DNA from: Micromonospora_J zhanjiangensis
GTDB taxonomy: Bacteria > Actinomycetota > Actinomycetes > Mycobacteriales > Micromonosporaceae
Direction of reading: 5' to 3'
DNA: 64,000 nucleotides
NCBI RefSeq assembly: GCF_042650605.1
Contig: NZ_JBHSBN010000006.1
Location: 62,001-126,000 of the forward strand
The notes under the pieces were generated by a model. The model worked only from the letters and a program-made list of their open reading frames with translations. It was not told the origin of the DNA and ran no database searches. Below are positions 42,793 through 52,751 of the stretch, piece by piece. Position numbers and translations under genes: made by a program. Within the stretch, counting starts at the first letter, position 1. Each line of letters opens with the position of its first letter.

Positions 42793-43347
42793 ATGGGGCT
42801 GGACAACGTCGCGGTGCGCTGGCCGCGGACCGGCCGCTTCTACGACCCGGTGGCGCCGGCCGAGTTCGTCGACTTCGGCGAACTCGCCGAGTCGCCCGAG
42901 GTGGCCGCGCCGACCGCCGCCCTGGCCGGATACATCGCCAAGACCGGCTCGGTCCGGGCCACTGCCTACACCGAGCTGGTCGACCTGCTGCTCGGTCTCG
43001 ACGGCGTGCTGTACGCCACGGAGGCCGCAGCCGAGGACGAGGATCCGGTGATCGACCCGGACGGCTGCGCCTGGATCGCCGGCGGCCTGGAGCGGTTCGT
43101 CGACGGGCACGAGCGGGAGGGCGAACTGGTGACCTTCGACACCGTGGGCGCCGTCCTGCGGGCCGCGCTCACCGGCGGGCGGCTGCCCGAGCAGCAGCTG
43201 CGCTGGCTGGACGGGCGGCTGGACGCGCTGCGGGACGATTCGGGCGCCGCACCGCAGTGGAGCTTCCCGCGTTCGGAGCTGGCCGTGCTGGCCGGTTTCT
43301 ACCGCCGCTGCGCCGACCGGGGCTTCGCCGTCTACGCCGACTCCTGA
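42793..43347 (+). CDS. Conserved-looking hypothetical protein
   Basis: 184 residues, acidic and soluble (GLDNVAVRWPRTGRFYDPVAPAEFVDFGELAES ... ELAVLAGFYRRCADRGFAVYADS). Codon use fits a real gene and AAGG precedes the ATG. Not recognised. It is on the opposite strand to the replication genes around it, converging on dciA. Confidence 0.7.
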   Translation: MGLDNVAVRWPRTGRFYDPVAPAEFVDFGELAESPEVAAPTAALAGYIAKTGSVRATAYTELVDLLLGLDGVLYATEAAAEDEDPVIDPDGCAWIAGGLERFVDGHEREGELVTFDTVGAVLRAALTGGRLPEQQLRWLDGRLDALRDDSGAAPQWSFPRSELAVLAGFYRRCADRGFAVYADS

Positions 43348-43376
43348 CGGTCGGCACGACCCGACCCGGGCGTCGG

Positions 43377-44015
43377 TCAGCCGTAGGTGTCGCGTGGTCC
43401 CCGGCCACGGACCCGCCGCGGACCACGCGACCAGGACGGTGCGGCCGGCCCGTGGATGTGCAGCTTCCGGACGACGTTGTGGCCGACCTCGCCCGCGATC
43501 CGCTTCAACAGCGACCCGGCCAGCAGCCGCAGCTGGGTGGCCCAGGCGGTCGACTCGGCCTCCACGGTCAGCTCGCCGTTCTCCAGCTTGACCGGTCGGC
43601 TGTGTTTGGCGATCTCGGCGCCGACCACCCGTTCCCAGGCGCCGAAGACGGTGGCCTCGGCGGTGGGCTGCTGCCAGCCGCGCGCCTTGACCAGTCGGGC
43701 CAGCACCGTGCCGAGCAACTGCGGGTCGCGGGGGTCGGGGCCCGGGCCGGAGTAGCCGCGTAACCGTCTCGGCGCGCCACCACCACCCGCGGGGCTTCCG
43801 GGGTCGCGGCGGCGGGGTCGGGCGGCGTCCCGCCGGGCCTTGGCCGCGTCCAGCACCGCCCGCGCCAGTTCCGGTCCGGCCGGTGCCGTAGGCCCGGCCG
43901 ACGGCGCGGGCCCGGCGGATCCTGCCGAACCCGCGGATTCCGTCGACCTGTTCGGTCCCGCCGGTGCGCCGGCCTGCCCCTCGGCGGCACCGGTCGGTTT
44001 GCGGTCAGCCGGCAC
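43377..44015 (-). CDS. dciA: DciA-like protein (DUF721)
   Basis: 212 residues: an Ala/Pro-rich N-terminal half and the DUF721 domain in the C-terminal half (LGTVLARLVKARGWQQPTAEATVFGAWERVVGAEIAKHSRPVKLENGELTVEAESTAWATQLRLL). DUF721 proteins beside recF in actinobacteria are DciA-type helicase loaders. GTG 44015 overlaps the recF stop by 11 bp, suggesting co-translation. Confidence 0.88.
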   Translation of the reverse strand: MPADRKPTGAAEGQAGAPAGPNRSTESAGSAGSAGPAPSAGPTAPAGPELARAVLDAAKARRDAARPRRRDPGSPAGGGGAPRRLRGYSGPGPDPRDPQLLGTVLARLVKARGWQQPTAEATVFGAWERVVGAEIAKHSRPVKLENGELTVEAESTAWATQLRLLAGSLLKRIAGEVGHNVVRKLHIHGPAAPSWSRGPRRVRGRGPRDTYG

Positions 44016-45201
44016 GTCGCACCGTCCCCTCGGAAACCTGGTAGCGGACACCGCGCAGGGCGTCCGGCACGTCGTCGGGCACCGCGCAGGTGATCAGCAC
44101 CTGGCTCGCCCCGCCGACCAGTTCGGCGAGCCGCTGACGCCGGCCGGCGTCCAACTCGGCGAAGACGTCGTCGAGGGCCAGCACCGGCTCGATCCCGTCC
44201 GCCCGGAGCAGGTCGTACGCGGCGAGCCGCAGGGCCAGCGCGTACGACCACGATTCGCCGTGGCTGGCGTACCCCCGGGCCGGGAGGGCACCGAGGGTGA
44301 GGGTCAGTTCGTCGCGGTGCGGACCGACCAGGGTGACACCGCGTTCGATCTCCGCGGACCGGGCCTCGCCCAGCGCCCGGGTCAGGGCGGCGGCCAGGCC
44401 GTCCCGGTCGGGCGGCCCGTCCGGCAGCTCGATCGACGGGCGGTAGGCGATGCCGGCCGCGCCGTGGCCCGCGGCCACCGCGTCGTACGCCTTGGCGACG
44501 TGCGGAGCCAGCGCGGCGACCAGTTCCAGCCGACCGGCCAGCAACTCGGCGCCGTGCCGGGCCAGATGGGTGTCCCAGACGGCCAGCGTGGACAGGGCCG
44601 AGCCGGCGTCACCCGCCGGCTGGTTACCGTCCTCGTCGGGCGGTTCGGCGGGCACCGGCCGGGTTCGCCGCCCGCCGCCCGCCCGACGGGCCAGGTACGC
44701 CGTCCGCAGCAGGGCGTTCCGTTGCTTGACCACCCGCTCGTAGTCGGCCCGTACCCCGGCGAACCGGGGCATCCGGGCGACGAGCAGGTCGTCCAGGTAG
44801 CGCCGACGTTCCGCCGGGTCGCCCCGGACCAGTTCCAGGTCCTCGGGCGCGAAGAGCACCAGCCGCAGCGCGCCGAGCACGTCCCGGGGCCTGCGTACGG
44901 CCGACCGGCCGAGCCGGGCTCGGTTGGCCCGGCCGGGGACGATCTCCAGCTCGACGAGCAGTTCCCGGCCCTCGTGCACGACGGCGCACCGGATGACGCC
45001 GGCCGGCGCGCCGGCCCGGACCAGCGGGACGTCGGTGGCGACCCGGTGACTGCCCAGGGTCGCCACGTAGCCCAACGCCTCGAGCAGGTTGGTCTTGCCC
45101 ATCCCGTTCGGCCCGACGAAGACGTTCCCGCCCGGTTCAAGATCGATCTGAACCCGCTCGTAGGAACGGAAGTCGACCAGCTGAAGGCTGCGGACGTACA
45201 C
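44005..45201 (-). CDS. recF: RecF DNA repair/replication protein
   Basis: 398 residues. Walker A is FVGPNGMGKTNLLEALGY near residue 30. DVLGALRLVLFAPEDLELVRGDPAERRRYLDDLL and the Walker B/signature ALRLAAYDLLRADGIEPVLALDDVFAELDAGRRQRLAEL follow. It loads RecA at gapped DNA. GTG 45201 begins the conserved VYVRSLQLVDFRSYERV. Confidence 0.96.
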   Translation of the reverse strand: MYVRSLQLVDFRSYERVQIDLEPGGNVFVGPNGMGKTNLLEALGYVATLGSHRVATDVPLVRAGAPAGVIRCAVVHEGRELLVELEIVPGRANRARLGRSAVRRPRDVLGALRLVLFAPEDLELVRGDPAERRRYLDDLLVARMPRFAGVRADYERVVKQRNALLRTAYLARRAGGGRRTRPVPAEPPDEDGNQPAGDAGSALSTLAVWDTHLARHGAELLAGRLELVAALAPHVAKAYDAVAAGHGAAGIAYRPSIELPDGPPDRDGLAAALTRALGEARSAEIERGVTLVGPHRDELTLTLGALPARGYASHGESWSYALALRLAAYDLLRADGIEPVLALDDVFAELDAGRRQRLAELVGGASQVLITCAVPDDVPDALRGVRYQVSEGTVRRAG

Positions 45202-45212
45202 CGGGCGGTGGG

Positions 45213-46085
<873 letters not shown>

Positions 46086-46121
46086 GACGCGTTACCTTTC
46101 GTGTGCCGGAACCGCAGCGGG

Positions 46122-47255
46122 TCAGCGGGTGACCCGGATCGGCATGATCACGTAACGGTAACCCGGGATGACCTCGCCGTCCTCCTGAGCGGGAGCGAGG
46201 ACCGCCGGCTTGAACGCGTCGACGAAGTCCAGCCGGGCGATGGCCGAACCGAGGTTCTGCAGGCCGTCGATGAGGTACTGGGGGTTGAACCCGATGGTCA
46301 GCGGCTCGCCTGTGAAGTCCGCCTCCATCGCCTCGCTGGCCCGTGCCTCCTCGGTGCCGCCGGCCTCGACCACCAGTCCGTCCGGGCTGAAGCTCAGCAG
46401 CACCGGGGTGGCCCGCTCGGCGACCAGGGCGACCCGCTTCACCACCTCGACCAGGGCCGGGACGGAGAGCCGGGCCTCGGCGTTGTGGCTGGTCGGGAAG
46501 ATCGACCGGACCGGCGGGTAGTTGGCGCCGTCGAGCAGTCGGCTGGTGGTCCGGCGGGTGCCGCCGGCCAGACCGATCATGCCCTCACCCGCGGTGCCGT
46601 GCGACAGCGCCACGGTCACCTCGCCGCCGATCGGGCCGAGCGCCTTCGCGGTGTCGTGCAACGTCCGGGCCGGGACCAGCGCGTTGATGCTCAGTTCCGG
46701 GTCGTCCGGACGCCACTGCAGCTCCCGCAGGGCCAGCCGGTAGCGGTCGGTGGCGAGCATCGACATGGTGGAACCGTCGAGTTCGATCCGGACGCCGGTC
46801 ATCATCGGCAGCGTCTCGTCCCGGCCGGCCGCCACGGCGACCTGCGCGACGGCGGACGCGAACGCGGCGGCGTCGACGGTGCCGGCGCTCTGCGGCATCT
46901 CGGGCAGGGTGGGGTAGTCCTCGACCGGCATGGTCGGCAGGGTGAACCGGGCGCTGCCGCAGACCAGTTCCAGGTGTGCGCCGACGGCCGCGATGTCCAC
47001 CGGCTTGGCCGGCAGCGCCTTGGTGATCTCGGCGAGCAGTCGACCGGAGACCAGCGCGGCACCGTCGGCGTCGCCCTGAACCTCGACCGTCACCTGGCTC
47101 GACACCTCGTAGTCGAACCCGGAGACCTGCAGGTTGCCCTCGGACAACCGCAGCATCACGCCGGCGAGCACCGGCACCGACGGGCGGTTGGGCAGGCTCT
47201 TCGCCGTCCAGGCCACCGCGTCAGCGAGCGCGTCGCGCTCCACTCGGAACTTCAT
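46122..47255 (-). CDS. dnaN: DNA polymerase III beta sliding clamp
   Basis: 377 residues in three repeated clamp folds; starts MKFRVERDALADAVAWTAKSLPNRPSVPVLAGVM and ends VIPGYRYVIMPIRV. GCGGAGG upstream of ATG 47255 decides the start over an in-frame Arg-rich extension. Confidence 0.97.
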   Translation of the reverse strand: MKFRVERDALADAVAWTAKSLPNRPSVPVLAGVMLRLSEGNLQVSGFDYEVSSQVTVEVQGDADGAALVSGRLLAEITKALPAKPVDIAAVGAHLELVCGSARFTLPTMPVEDYPTLPEMPQSAGTVDAAAFASAVAQVAVAAGRDETLPMMTGVRIELDGSTMSMLATDRYRLALRELQWRPDDPELSINALVPARTLHDTAKALGPIGGEVTVALSHGTAGEGMIGLAGGTRRTTSRLLDGANYPPVRSIFPTSHNAEARLSVPALVEVVKRVALVAERATPVLLSFSPDGLVVEAGGTEEARASEAMEADFTGEPLTIGFNPQYLIDGLQNLGSAIARLDFVDAFKPAVLAPAQEDGEVIPGYRYVIMPIRVTR

Positions 47256-47399
47256 GCTTGCCTCCGCCTCGACGTCAGCGACAACTGTCTCATGCCGGCG
47301 CGCGCCAGCCGGGCCGGCTGACCGTGCGGGTCCGACTCGAACCTTAGGGCGCGTCGGCATCGGCCGTGTGCCCGACCCCGGTGTTCCGGGTGCCGAGCC

Positions 47400-47980
47400 T
47401 GGGTACGGATACCGAAACGGAGCCGATCCACAGGAAGCCCAACGGTGATGATTGGTTTTTGTTCTCTTAGAAGAGATAACTCATCGTCTTCATCGGTCCT
47501 GTGCAAACTGTGGAGAACTCGCATCACCGCAGGTCAGCGAGTTTTCCACCGGTGATTTCGCTGTGGAGAACCCCGGGTGCAAGTGGCTCCTCGGTCCACA
47601 GCCGGTCCCGGCCGGTCGGTTGTCCACCGTTGTCCACCGGTCATCCACCGGTTTTCCCCCGGGTTTCTCCCCAGCTGTGTGGACAACGATTCCTTGATCA
47701 ATTCTGGTTGTCCCCAGAACCTTCAACAGGCCATGCACAGGCCACCCCCGATCGGTGGATCGCGACCGTCGACGTCCACAGGCGTCCACAGGCTTCCACA
47801 GCCGTTGTCCACAACCTGTGGGTGACGAGGTCGAGCCGGAGCGTGGTTTTTCCACAGGCTGTGTCACAGCGGGTGTGGACGACGGGTCAATCCTGTGGAC
47901 GGACATGACGGCGATCCTGGGCCGTCGACCGGGTCGAGGGTCAACCCCGGGCCGCCCGGTGCCCGTTCCGCGACGACGAA
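47400..47980. other. Chromosomal origin, oriC
   Basis: The 766-bp space between dnaN and dnaA is packed with DnaA-box-like 9-mers in both orientations. Clear ones are TGTGGACAA at 47678-47686, TTGTCCACA at 47805-47813, TTTTCCACA at 47848-47856 and a run of GTCCACAGG/TTCCACAGC copies at 47773-47800; many variants fill the gaps. An AT-rich stretch at about 47450-47475, including TCTCTTAGAAGAGA, is the likely unwinding element, next to dnaN. Position and composition match actinobacterial oriC. Confidence 0.85.
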
Positions 47981-48005
47981 CGCCCGGCCGAGATCCGGCC
48001 GGGCG
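47981..48005 (-). terminator. dnaA terminator hairpin
   Basis: CGCCCGGCC (47981-47989), 7-nt loop, GGCCGGGCG (47997-48005), starting 17 nt after the dnaA stop. Confidence 0.65.
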
Positions 48006-48021
48006 CGTGCTCGGGTACGCC

Positions 48022-49986
48022 TCAGGTGTTCTGCTTGATCCGGTTGGTCAGCTCGGCGATCTGGTTGTACAGCGAACGGCGCTCGGCCATCTGCTGGCGG
48101 ATCTTCCGGTCGGCGTGCATGACCGTGGTGTGGTCCCGACCGCCGAACGCCTGGCCGATCCGTGGCAGGGACAGCTCGGTCAGCTCGCGGCACAGGTACA
48201 TGGCGACCTGGCGGGCGTTGACCAACACCCGGGACCGGGACTGTCCGCGCAGATCCTCCAGGCTCACCCCGAAGTAGTCGGCGGTGGAAACCATGATCTG
48301 TTCCGCGTTGATCTCCGGCCCGGAACCGTCCGGGATGAAGTCCCGCAGCACCTCCTCGGCCAGCGACAACTCCACCGACGAACGGGTGAGGCTGGCGAAC
48401 GCCGTCACCCGGATCAGCGCACCCTCCAACTCCCGGATCGAGTTGGACACCCGGGAGGCGATGAACTCCAGCACGTCCGGCGGCGCGTACATCCGCTCCT
48501 GGGCGGCCTTCTTCTGCAGGATCGCGATCCGGGTCTCCAGGTCCGGCGGCTGGATGTCGGCCAGCAGGCCCCACTCGAACCGGGTCCGCATCCGGTCCTC
48601 CAGCGTCGCGAGCTGGCGGGGTGACCGGTCGGACGTGATCACGATCTGCTTGTTGGCGTTGTGCAGCGTGTTGAAGGTGTGGAAGAACTCCTCCTGGGTG
48701 CGTTCGCGGTTCTCCAGGAACTGGATGTCGTCGATCAGCAGGATGTCGACGTCGCGGTAGCGCCGCTGGAACGCGCTGGTCTTGTCGTCCCGGAGCGAGT
48801 TGATGAAGTCGTTGGTGAACTCTTCGGTGGAGACGTAGCGCACCGACCGGGCGTTGCCCAGCGTGGTGGCGTAGTGGCCGATGGCGTGCAACAGGTGGGT
48901 CTTGCCCAGCCCCGAGTGCCCGTAGATGAACAACGGGTTGTACGCCTTGGCGGGCGACTCGGCGACGGCCACCGAGGCGGCGTGCGCGAACCGGTTGGAG
49001 GAGCCGATGACGAACGTCTCGAACATGTACTTGGGGTTGAGCCGGTTGCCACCGGAGTCCGTCGTACCCGGCTGCCGCCGGTCGTCCCGACCACCCGGCC
49101 GGTGGTCCCGCGGGGTGGCCCGGCCGGGACCGCTGTCGGTGCCGCCGTCGGGCACCAGCCCGCGCGGTCCCGACTGGTCCCGCAGACCCATCGGGTCGTC
49201 GCGGTAGCCGCGGCCGGCCGGCCGGTGTCCGTCGATGTGCGGGTCCGTCGCCCGGGAAGCCGGGCCACGTTCGTCGAACCCGCGCGGCTCCGGCGCCGGG
49301 AACGGGGTGGCGAACAGGGTGTCCTGCCCGCCGTCCCCCCGGCCGGCGGGTGCGGGTCGGGGATGGGGGGTGGCGCCGGGCGGGCCGGGGCGTTGCTGAG
49401 CCGACCCGGTCGGCGGCTCGGGGCGTCGTTCCGCGAGATCCGGGTCGTCCGGCCCGGTGCGCCGCCCGGCGCCGTCCGGCGGGTGGTCGACCTCGGCGTG
49501 GCGGAAGTCACCCGGAAACCGGTCGGGACCGTCCGGCGCGGCCTCGGTGTCCCGGACCGGGTAGCCGAGCTGCTGACCGGCGAAGCCGCCCGGGGCGGCC
49601 TGGTCGGCGTAACCCCCGGGGGCGGCCTGGTCGGCGTAACCGCCCGGGGCGGCCTGGTCGGCATAGCCGCCAGGGGCGGCGACGGCGCTGCCGTACAGGG
49701 TGCCGGCCGGTCGGCCCGGTGGGTCCTCGGGGGGACGGACGGTGACGGCGACCTGGATGGCCCGGCCGAGCCGCCGGGACAACGCCTCGGTGATGGCCGG
49801 CCGGAGCCGGGACTCGATCACGTCACGGGTGAAGGCGTCCGGTACGGACAGCAGAGCGGTGTCCTCGACGATGGCGCGCAGTCGGGTGAGCCGGAGGTAG
49901 GCCCGCTGCTGGGCCGAGATGATCTCGTCGGCCAGTTCCTCCGTGGTCGCCGTCCAGACCGCGGCAAGGTCGATCGTGTCGGCCAC
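48022..49986 (-). CDS. dnaA: Chromosomal replication initiator DnaA
   Basis: 654 residues. Domain I about 1-90 (VDLAAVWTATTEELADEII-like). Domain II is an extended Gly/Pro/Asp-rich linker of about 210 residues with tandem PGGYADQAA repeats. Domain III: Walker A YGHSGLGKTHLLHAI, Walker B VDILLIDDIQFLENRERTQEEFFHTFN. Domain IV: the DnaA signature GGRDHTTVMHA. GTG 49986 with a GAGGGG-rich upstream. Domain II length explains the large size. Confidence 0.97.
   Translation of the reverse strand: MADTIDLAAVWTATTEELADEIISAQQRAYLRLTRLRAIVEDTALLSVPDAFTRDVIESRLRPAITEALSRRLGRAIQVAVTVRPPEDPPGRPAGTLYGSAVAAPGGYADQAAPGGYADQAAPGGYADQAAPGGFAGQQLGYPVRDTEAAPDGPDRFPGDFRHAEVDHPPDGAGRRTGPDDPDLAERRPEPPTGSAQQRPGPPGATPHPRPAPAGRGDGGQDTLFATPFPAPEPRGFDERGPASRATDPHIDGHRPAGRGYRDDPMGLRDQSGPRGLVPDGGTDSGPGRATPRDHRPGGRDDRRQPGTTDSGGNRLNPKYMFETFVIGSSNRFAHAASVAVAESPAKAYNPLFIYGHSGLGKTHLLHAIGHYATTLGNARSVRYVSTEEFTNDFINSLRDDKTSAFQRRYRDVDILLIDDIQFLENRERTQEEFFHTFNTLHNANKQIVITSDRSPRQLATLEDRMRTRFEWGLLADIQPPDLETRIAILQKKAAQERMYAPPDVLEFIASRVSNSIRELEGALIRVTAFASLTRSSVELSLAEEVLRDFIPDGSGPEINAEQIMVSTADYFGVSLEDLRGQSRSRVLVNARQVAMYLCRELTELSLPRIGQAFGGRDHTTVMHADRKIRQQMAERRSLYNQIAELTNRIKQNT
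49580..49684. repeat. 27-bp tandem repeat in dnaA domain II
   Basis: The core GGCGGCC recurs at 49594, 49621 and 49648 (27-bp period), encoding PGGYADQAA three times plus a diverged fourth unit (GGFAGQQ). The units are nearly identical in DNA, indicating recent expansion. Confidence 0.85.
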
Positions 49987-50641
49987 CGTCGCGCCACCCC
50001 CCTCGCCTCTGCTCCCCGGTCGCCGCTGGAGGTCCAGTCGGCCGTTCCGGGCCCGCTGCCGCGCTCGAACAGGCGGGAGGTCGCGTTCTCGATCGACTCC
50101 CGACCGTCGTCCACAAGTTATCCACAGCCTGTGTACCGGCCGAATGTGGCCCTAACGTAGGACGTTCGTCGGATCCCGTACCTGTCCTCACGGCGGTGGT
50201 ACGGACTTACCGTGCCGAACGATTAACGAGCTTGTCCGGTTTTGCGCGGTAGCGACAGAGACCCCCGGACGCCGACCGCAAACGGGCACGCTAACAGCGT
50301 TGTCCACACCCCATCAACTGCCGGGCCGCCGGAGCACCGACCGGGCCGGCGCCGCCGGCCCGGTCGCGCGCCGCGTCGACGTACCCGATGTCCGCTGCTG
50401 GGGGCGTTTGACGGTCAATGCGGTCGTGCGTACGCTGGATCGGTTGCTCCGTCGCCCTCTGATAGGGTGATGGGTGCTCGCTGCCCGCGGGCATTGTCGT
50501 CGTGCGCGTCGCTGGTCGTCGTGCGCGCCGGCCGTGTCCCGACGGTCGGCAAGATCGTAGTCGTCCCCTGGACGGCCTACGCCAGACCACCACACGACCC
50601 CGGTGAACCGGGCCGGGGCGTACGAAGACGGAGAGCCTGAC
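49987..50641. other. dnaA-rpmH divergent region
   Basis: 655 bases. DnaA boxes: TTATCCACA at 50118-50126, a variant at 50107-50115 and TTGTCCACA at 50301-50309, consistent with dnaA autoregulation or an origin arm. The rpmH promoter is at 50408-50436. No coding frame is supported. Confidence 0.65.
50408..50436 (+). promoter_or_regulatory. rpmH: rpmH promoter
   Basis: TTGACG (50408-50413), exact 17-bp spacer, TACGCT (50431-50436). Predicted start near 50443, leaving a leader of about 200 nt before rpmH. Confidence 0.6.
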
Positions 50642-50779
50642 GTGAGCAAGCGCACCTTCCAGCCGAACAACCGCCGGCGTGCCAAGACCCACGGCTTCCG
50701 GCTGCGGATGCGTACCCGCGCCGGCCGCGCCATCCTGTCGTCCCGCCGTTCCAAGGGCCGCACCCGGCTGTCGGCCTGA
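50642..50779 (+). CDS. rpmH: Ribosomal protein L34
   Basis: 45 residues: VSKRTFQPNNRRRAKTHGF, then RLRMRTRAGRAILSSRR and SKGRTRLSA. The sequence is the universally conserved L34. GTG 50642 is the start used by the family. It leads the rpmH-rnpA-yidD-yidC-jag-rsmG operon. Confidence 0.98.
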   Translation: MSKRTFQPNNRRRAKTHGFRLRMRTRAGRAILSSRRSKGRTRLSA

Positions 50780-50819
50780 CGGCCGCAGCGGGACCCGGTC
50801 CGCGGGATGTAGGGCAATC

Positions 50820-51254
50820 GTGCTGACCGCCGCCCAGCGACTGCGGCGCAGCAACGACTTCGCCGCGGCGGTTCGCGGCGGGCGCCGGGCCGGTCGGGGC
50901 GGTGTGGTCGTCCATCTGCACCTGCCGACGGCCCGGTCGACGGAGCCGGCCGCGGACAACACACCATCGCCGGAGCCGGCGCGGACAGCCGGTACGGAGT
51001 CGATCTCCGTACCCGCCCGCGCCGGCTTCGTCGTGTCCAAGGCGGTGGGTGGCGCGGTGGTTCGCAACGCCGTCCGGCGCCGGCTCCGGCACCTGGTACG
51101 CGAGCGGATCGCCGACCTGCCACCGGGCAGCACCCTGGTGGTCCGGGCGCTGCCCGTCGCGGCGGACCTGCCGTACGCCCGGTTGGGGGCCGACCTGGAC
51201 GCGGCCCTCGTCGCCGCCCGTTCGCCCCGGCGTCCGGCCCGGCGGTCACGATGA
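50820..51254 (+). CDS. rnpA: Ribonuclease P protein component
   Basis: 144 residues. LTAAQRLRRSNDFAAAVRGGRRAG start, a low-complexity insertion of about 30 residues, then ARAGFVVSKAVGGAVVRNAVRRRLRHLVRER with the RNR-type RNA-binding helix. It is the protein subunit for tRNA 5' processing. GTG 50820 has AGGG upstream. Its stop overlaps yidD. Confidence 0.95.
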   Translation: MLTAAQRLRRSNDFAAAVRGGRRAGRGGVVVHLHLPTARSTEPAADNTPSPEPARTAGTESISVPARAGFVVSKAVGGAVVRNAVRRRLRHLVRERIADLPPGSTLVVRALPVAADLPYARLGADLDAALVAARSPRRPARRSR

Positions 51255-51541
51255 CCGGTTCGACGGGCATCCCCGAGCCCACGACACTCGGTGCCCGAGT
51301 GCTGGCTTGGCCCATCGTCGCGTACCGTCGGTGGATAAGCCCGGCACTGCCGGCCCGCTGTCGGTTCTACCCGTCGTGCAGCGCGTACGCCCTGGAGGCG
51401 GTCGCGCGGCACGGTGCCCTTCGGGGGACCGTCCTGGCGGCGCGGCGGCTGCTGCGCTGCCACCCCTTCCACCCCGGTGGATTTGACCCGGTGCCGGAGC
51501 CGGGCGGCCGCCCTGCCGATGTGACTGGAGCCCCGAATTGA
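51251..51541 (+). CDS. yidD: YidD membrane-insertion efficiency factor
   Basis: 96 residues with YRRWISPALPARCRFYPSCSAYALEAVARHG and RRLLRCHPFHPGGFDPVP, the conserved Cys/Pro pattern. Starts 4 bp before the rnpA stop and overlaps the yidC start (TTGA). Confidence 0.95.
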   Translation: MTGSTGIPEPTTLGARVLAWPIVAYRRWISPALPARCRFYPSCSAYALEAVARHGALRGTVLAARRLLRCHPFHPGGFDPVPEPGGRPADVTGAPN

Positions 51542-52533
51542 GTCTCGACTGGATCTACTGGGCGATCTCGTGGATCCTGCTGCGCTGGCACTCCCTGTGG
51601 GACGCGGTCGGGGTGTCGGCCCACTCCGTGCTGGGCACCAACTGGGCCTGGATCCTGGCGATCATCTTCCTGGTGGTCACCGTCCGGGTGATCCTGTTCC
51701 CGGTCTTCGTCAAGCAGATCAAGTCGCAGCGGGCCATGCAGGCGCTCCAGCCCAGGGTCAAGGAGCTGCAGGAGAAGCACAAGGGTGACCGGGAGACGCT
51801 CCAGAAGGAGATGATGGAGCTCTACCGGAAGGAAAAGGCCAACCCGCTGATGGGCTGCCTTCCGATGTTCCTGCAGATCCCGGTCTTCCTCGGCCTCTTC
51901 CACACGCTCAAGCGGCTCGACCCGGCCAAACAGGCCAAGACCCTGTACGGCTGGAGCGTCGACCAGTTCGACAGCGCGGCGAGCGCCAAGCTCTTCGACG
52001 CCCCGATCGCGGGCAAGTTCGGCTCGACCGCCGACGAGTTGGCCCGGCTCGGCGCCAACGGCGGCACCGTGAAGATCGTCGCCGGCGTCCTGGTCGCCAT
52101 CATGATCGCCACCACGTACCTGACCAGCCGGCAGATGATCCTCAAGACCGGCTGGGCGGAGGACCCGCAGCAGAAGATGATCCAGCGGTTGATGCTCTAC
52201 GGCATCCCGGTCTCGCTGCTGGTCTCCGGCTCGATCTTCCCGATCGGTGTGATCATCTACTGGGTCACCAACAACCTCTTCACCCTCGGTCAGCAGCAGT
52301 GGGTGCTGCGCAAGTACCCGCCGCCGCCCACCCCGGGCAAGGCCGCCAAGCCGGCCGGCACCCCGCGCAATCCGGCGCAGCCGGCCAAGTCGGGTGGCCT
52401 GTTCGGCCGCTCGAAGGCGAACGGCACCGAGGCGCCGGCCAAGCCCGCGGTGGCCAACAAGGCGCTCGCCCCCAAGCCGGGTGCCAAGCCGGTCAACCCC
52501 AAGAAGAGCCGCCCGGCCAAGCGCCAGGGCTGA
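51538..52533 (+). CDS. yidC: YidC membrane protein insertase
   Basis: 331 residues, five transmembrane segments. The YidC core FPVFVKQIKSQRAMQALQPRVKELQEKHKGD, KANPLMGCLPMFLQIPVFLGLF and the late PIGVIIYWVTNNLFTLGQQQWVL are present, with a Lys/Pro/Ala-rich cytoplasmic tail. It inserts membrane proteins after SecYEG or alone. TTG start 51538. Confidence 0.96.
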   Translation: MSLDWIYWAISWILLRWHSLWDAVGVSAHSVLGTNWAWILAIIFLVVTVRVILFPVFVKQIKSQRAMQALQPRVKELQEKHKGDRETLQKEMMELYRKEKANPLMGCLPMFLQIPVFLGLFHTLKRLDPAKQAKTLYGWSVDQFDSAASAKLFDAPIAGKFGSTADELARLGANGGTVKIVAGVLVAIMIATTYLTSRQMILKTGWAEDPQQKMIQRLMLYGIPVSLLVSGSIFPIGVIIYWVTNNLFTLGQQQWVLRKYPPPPTPGKAAKPAGTPRNPAQPAKSGGLFGRSKANGTEAPAKPAVANKALAPKPGAKPVNPKKSRPAKRQG

Positions 52534-52751
52534 CCTGCTCGGCCGCCGTCGACCGGCGCCGGGATCCGCGGTCGTGCCGCCGCCCCTCCGGGCCGGCGCC
52601 GACCCGGATCCCGGTTCCGCCGCGACGGCGCCGGCGACGGGCGACACCGCCCGTGCAGACGTGCCCGTGGCGGCCCGGTGCTCACCTGCCGGCCGCCCGG
52701 GGAACCACCGGACCGAGTGCGGTCCGGCCGATCGAGTACGGAGATGAGACC
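52534..52751. other. yidC-jag spacer
   Basis: 218 bases, GC-rich, with no supported gene; a start for jag here would need a Pro/Arg-rich extension. Confidence 0.4.

Noticed and set aside
47773..47820. Direct GTCCACAGG repeats as iterons of a plasmid
   Set aside because: They are DnaA-box variants in the canonical dnaN-dnaA oriC interval with full chromosomal synteny.
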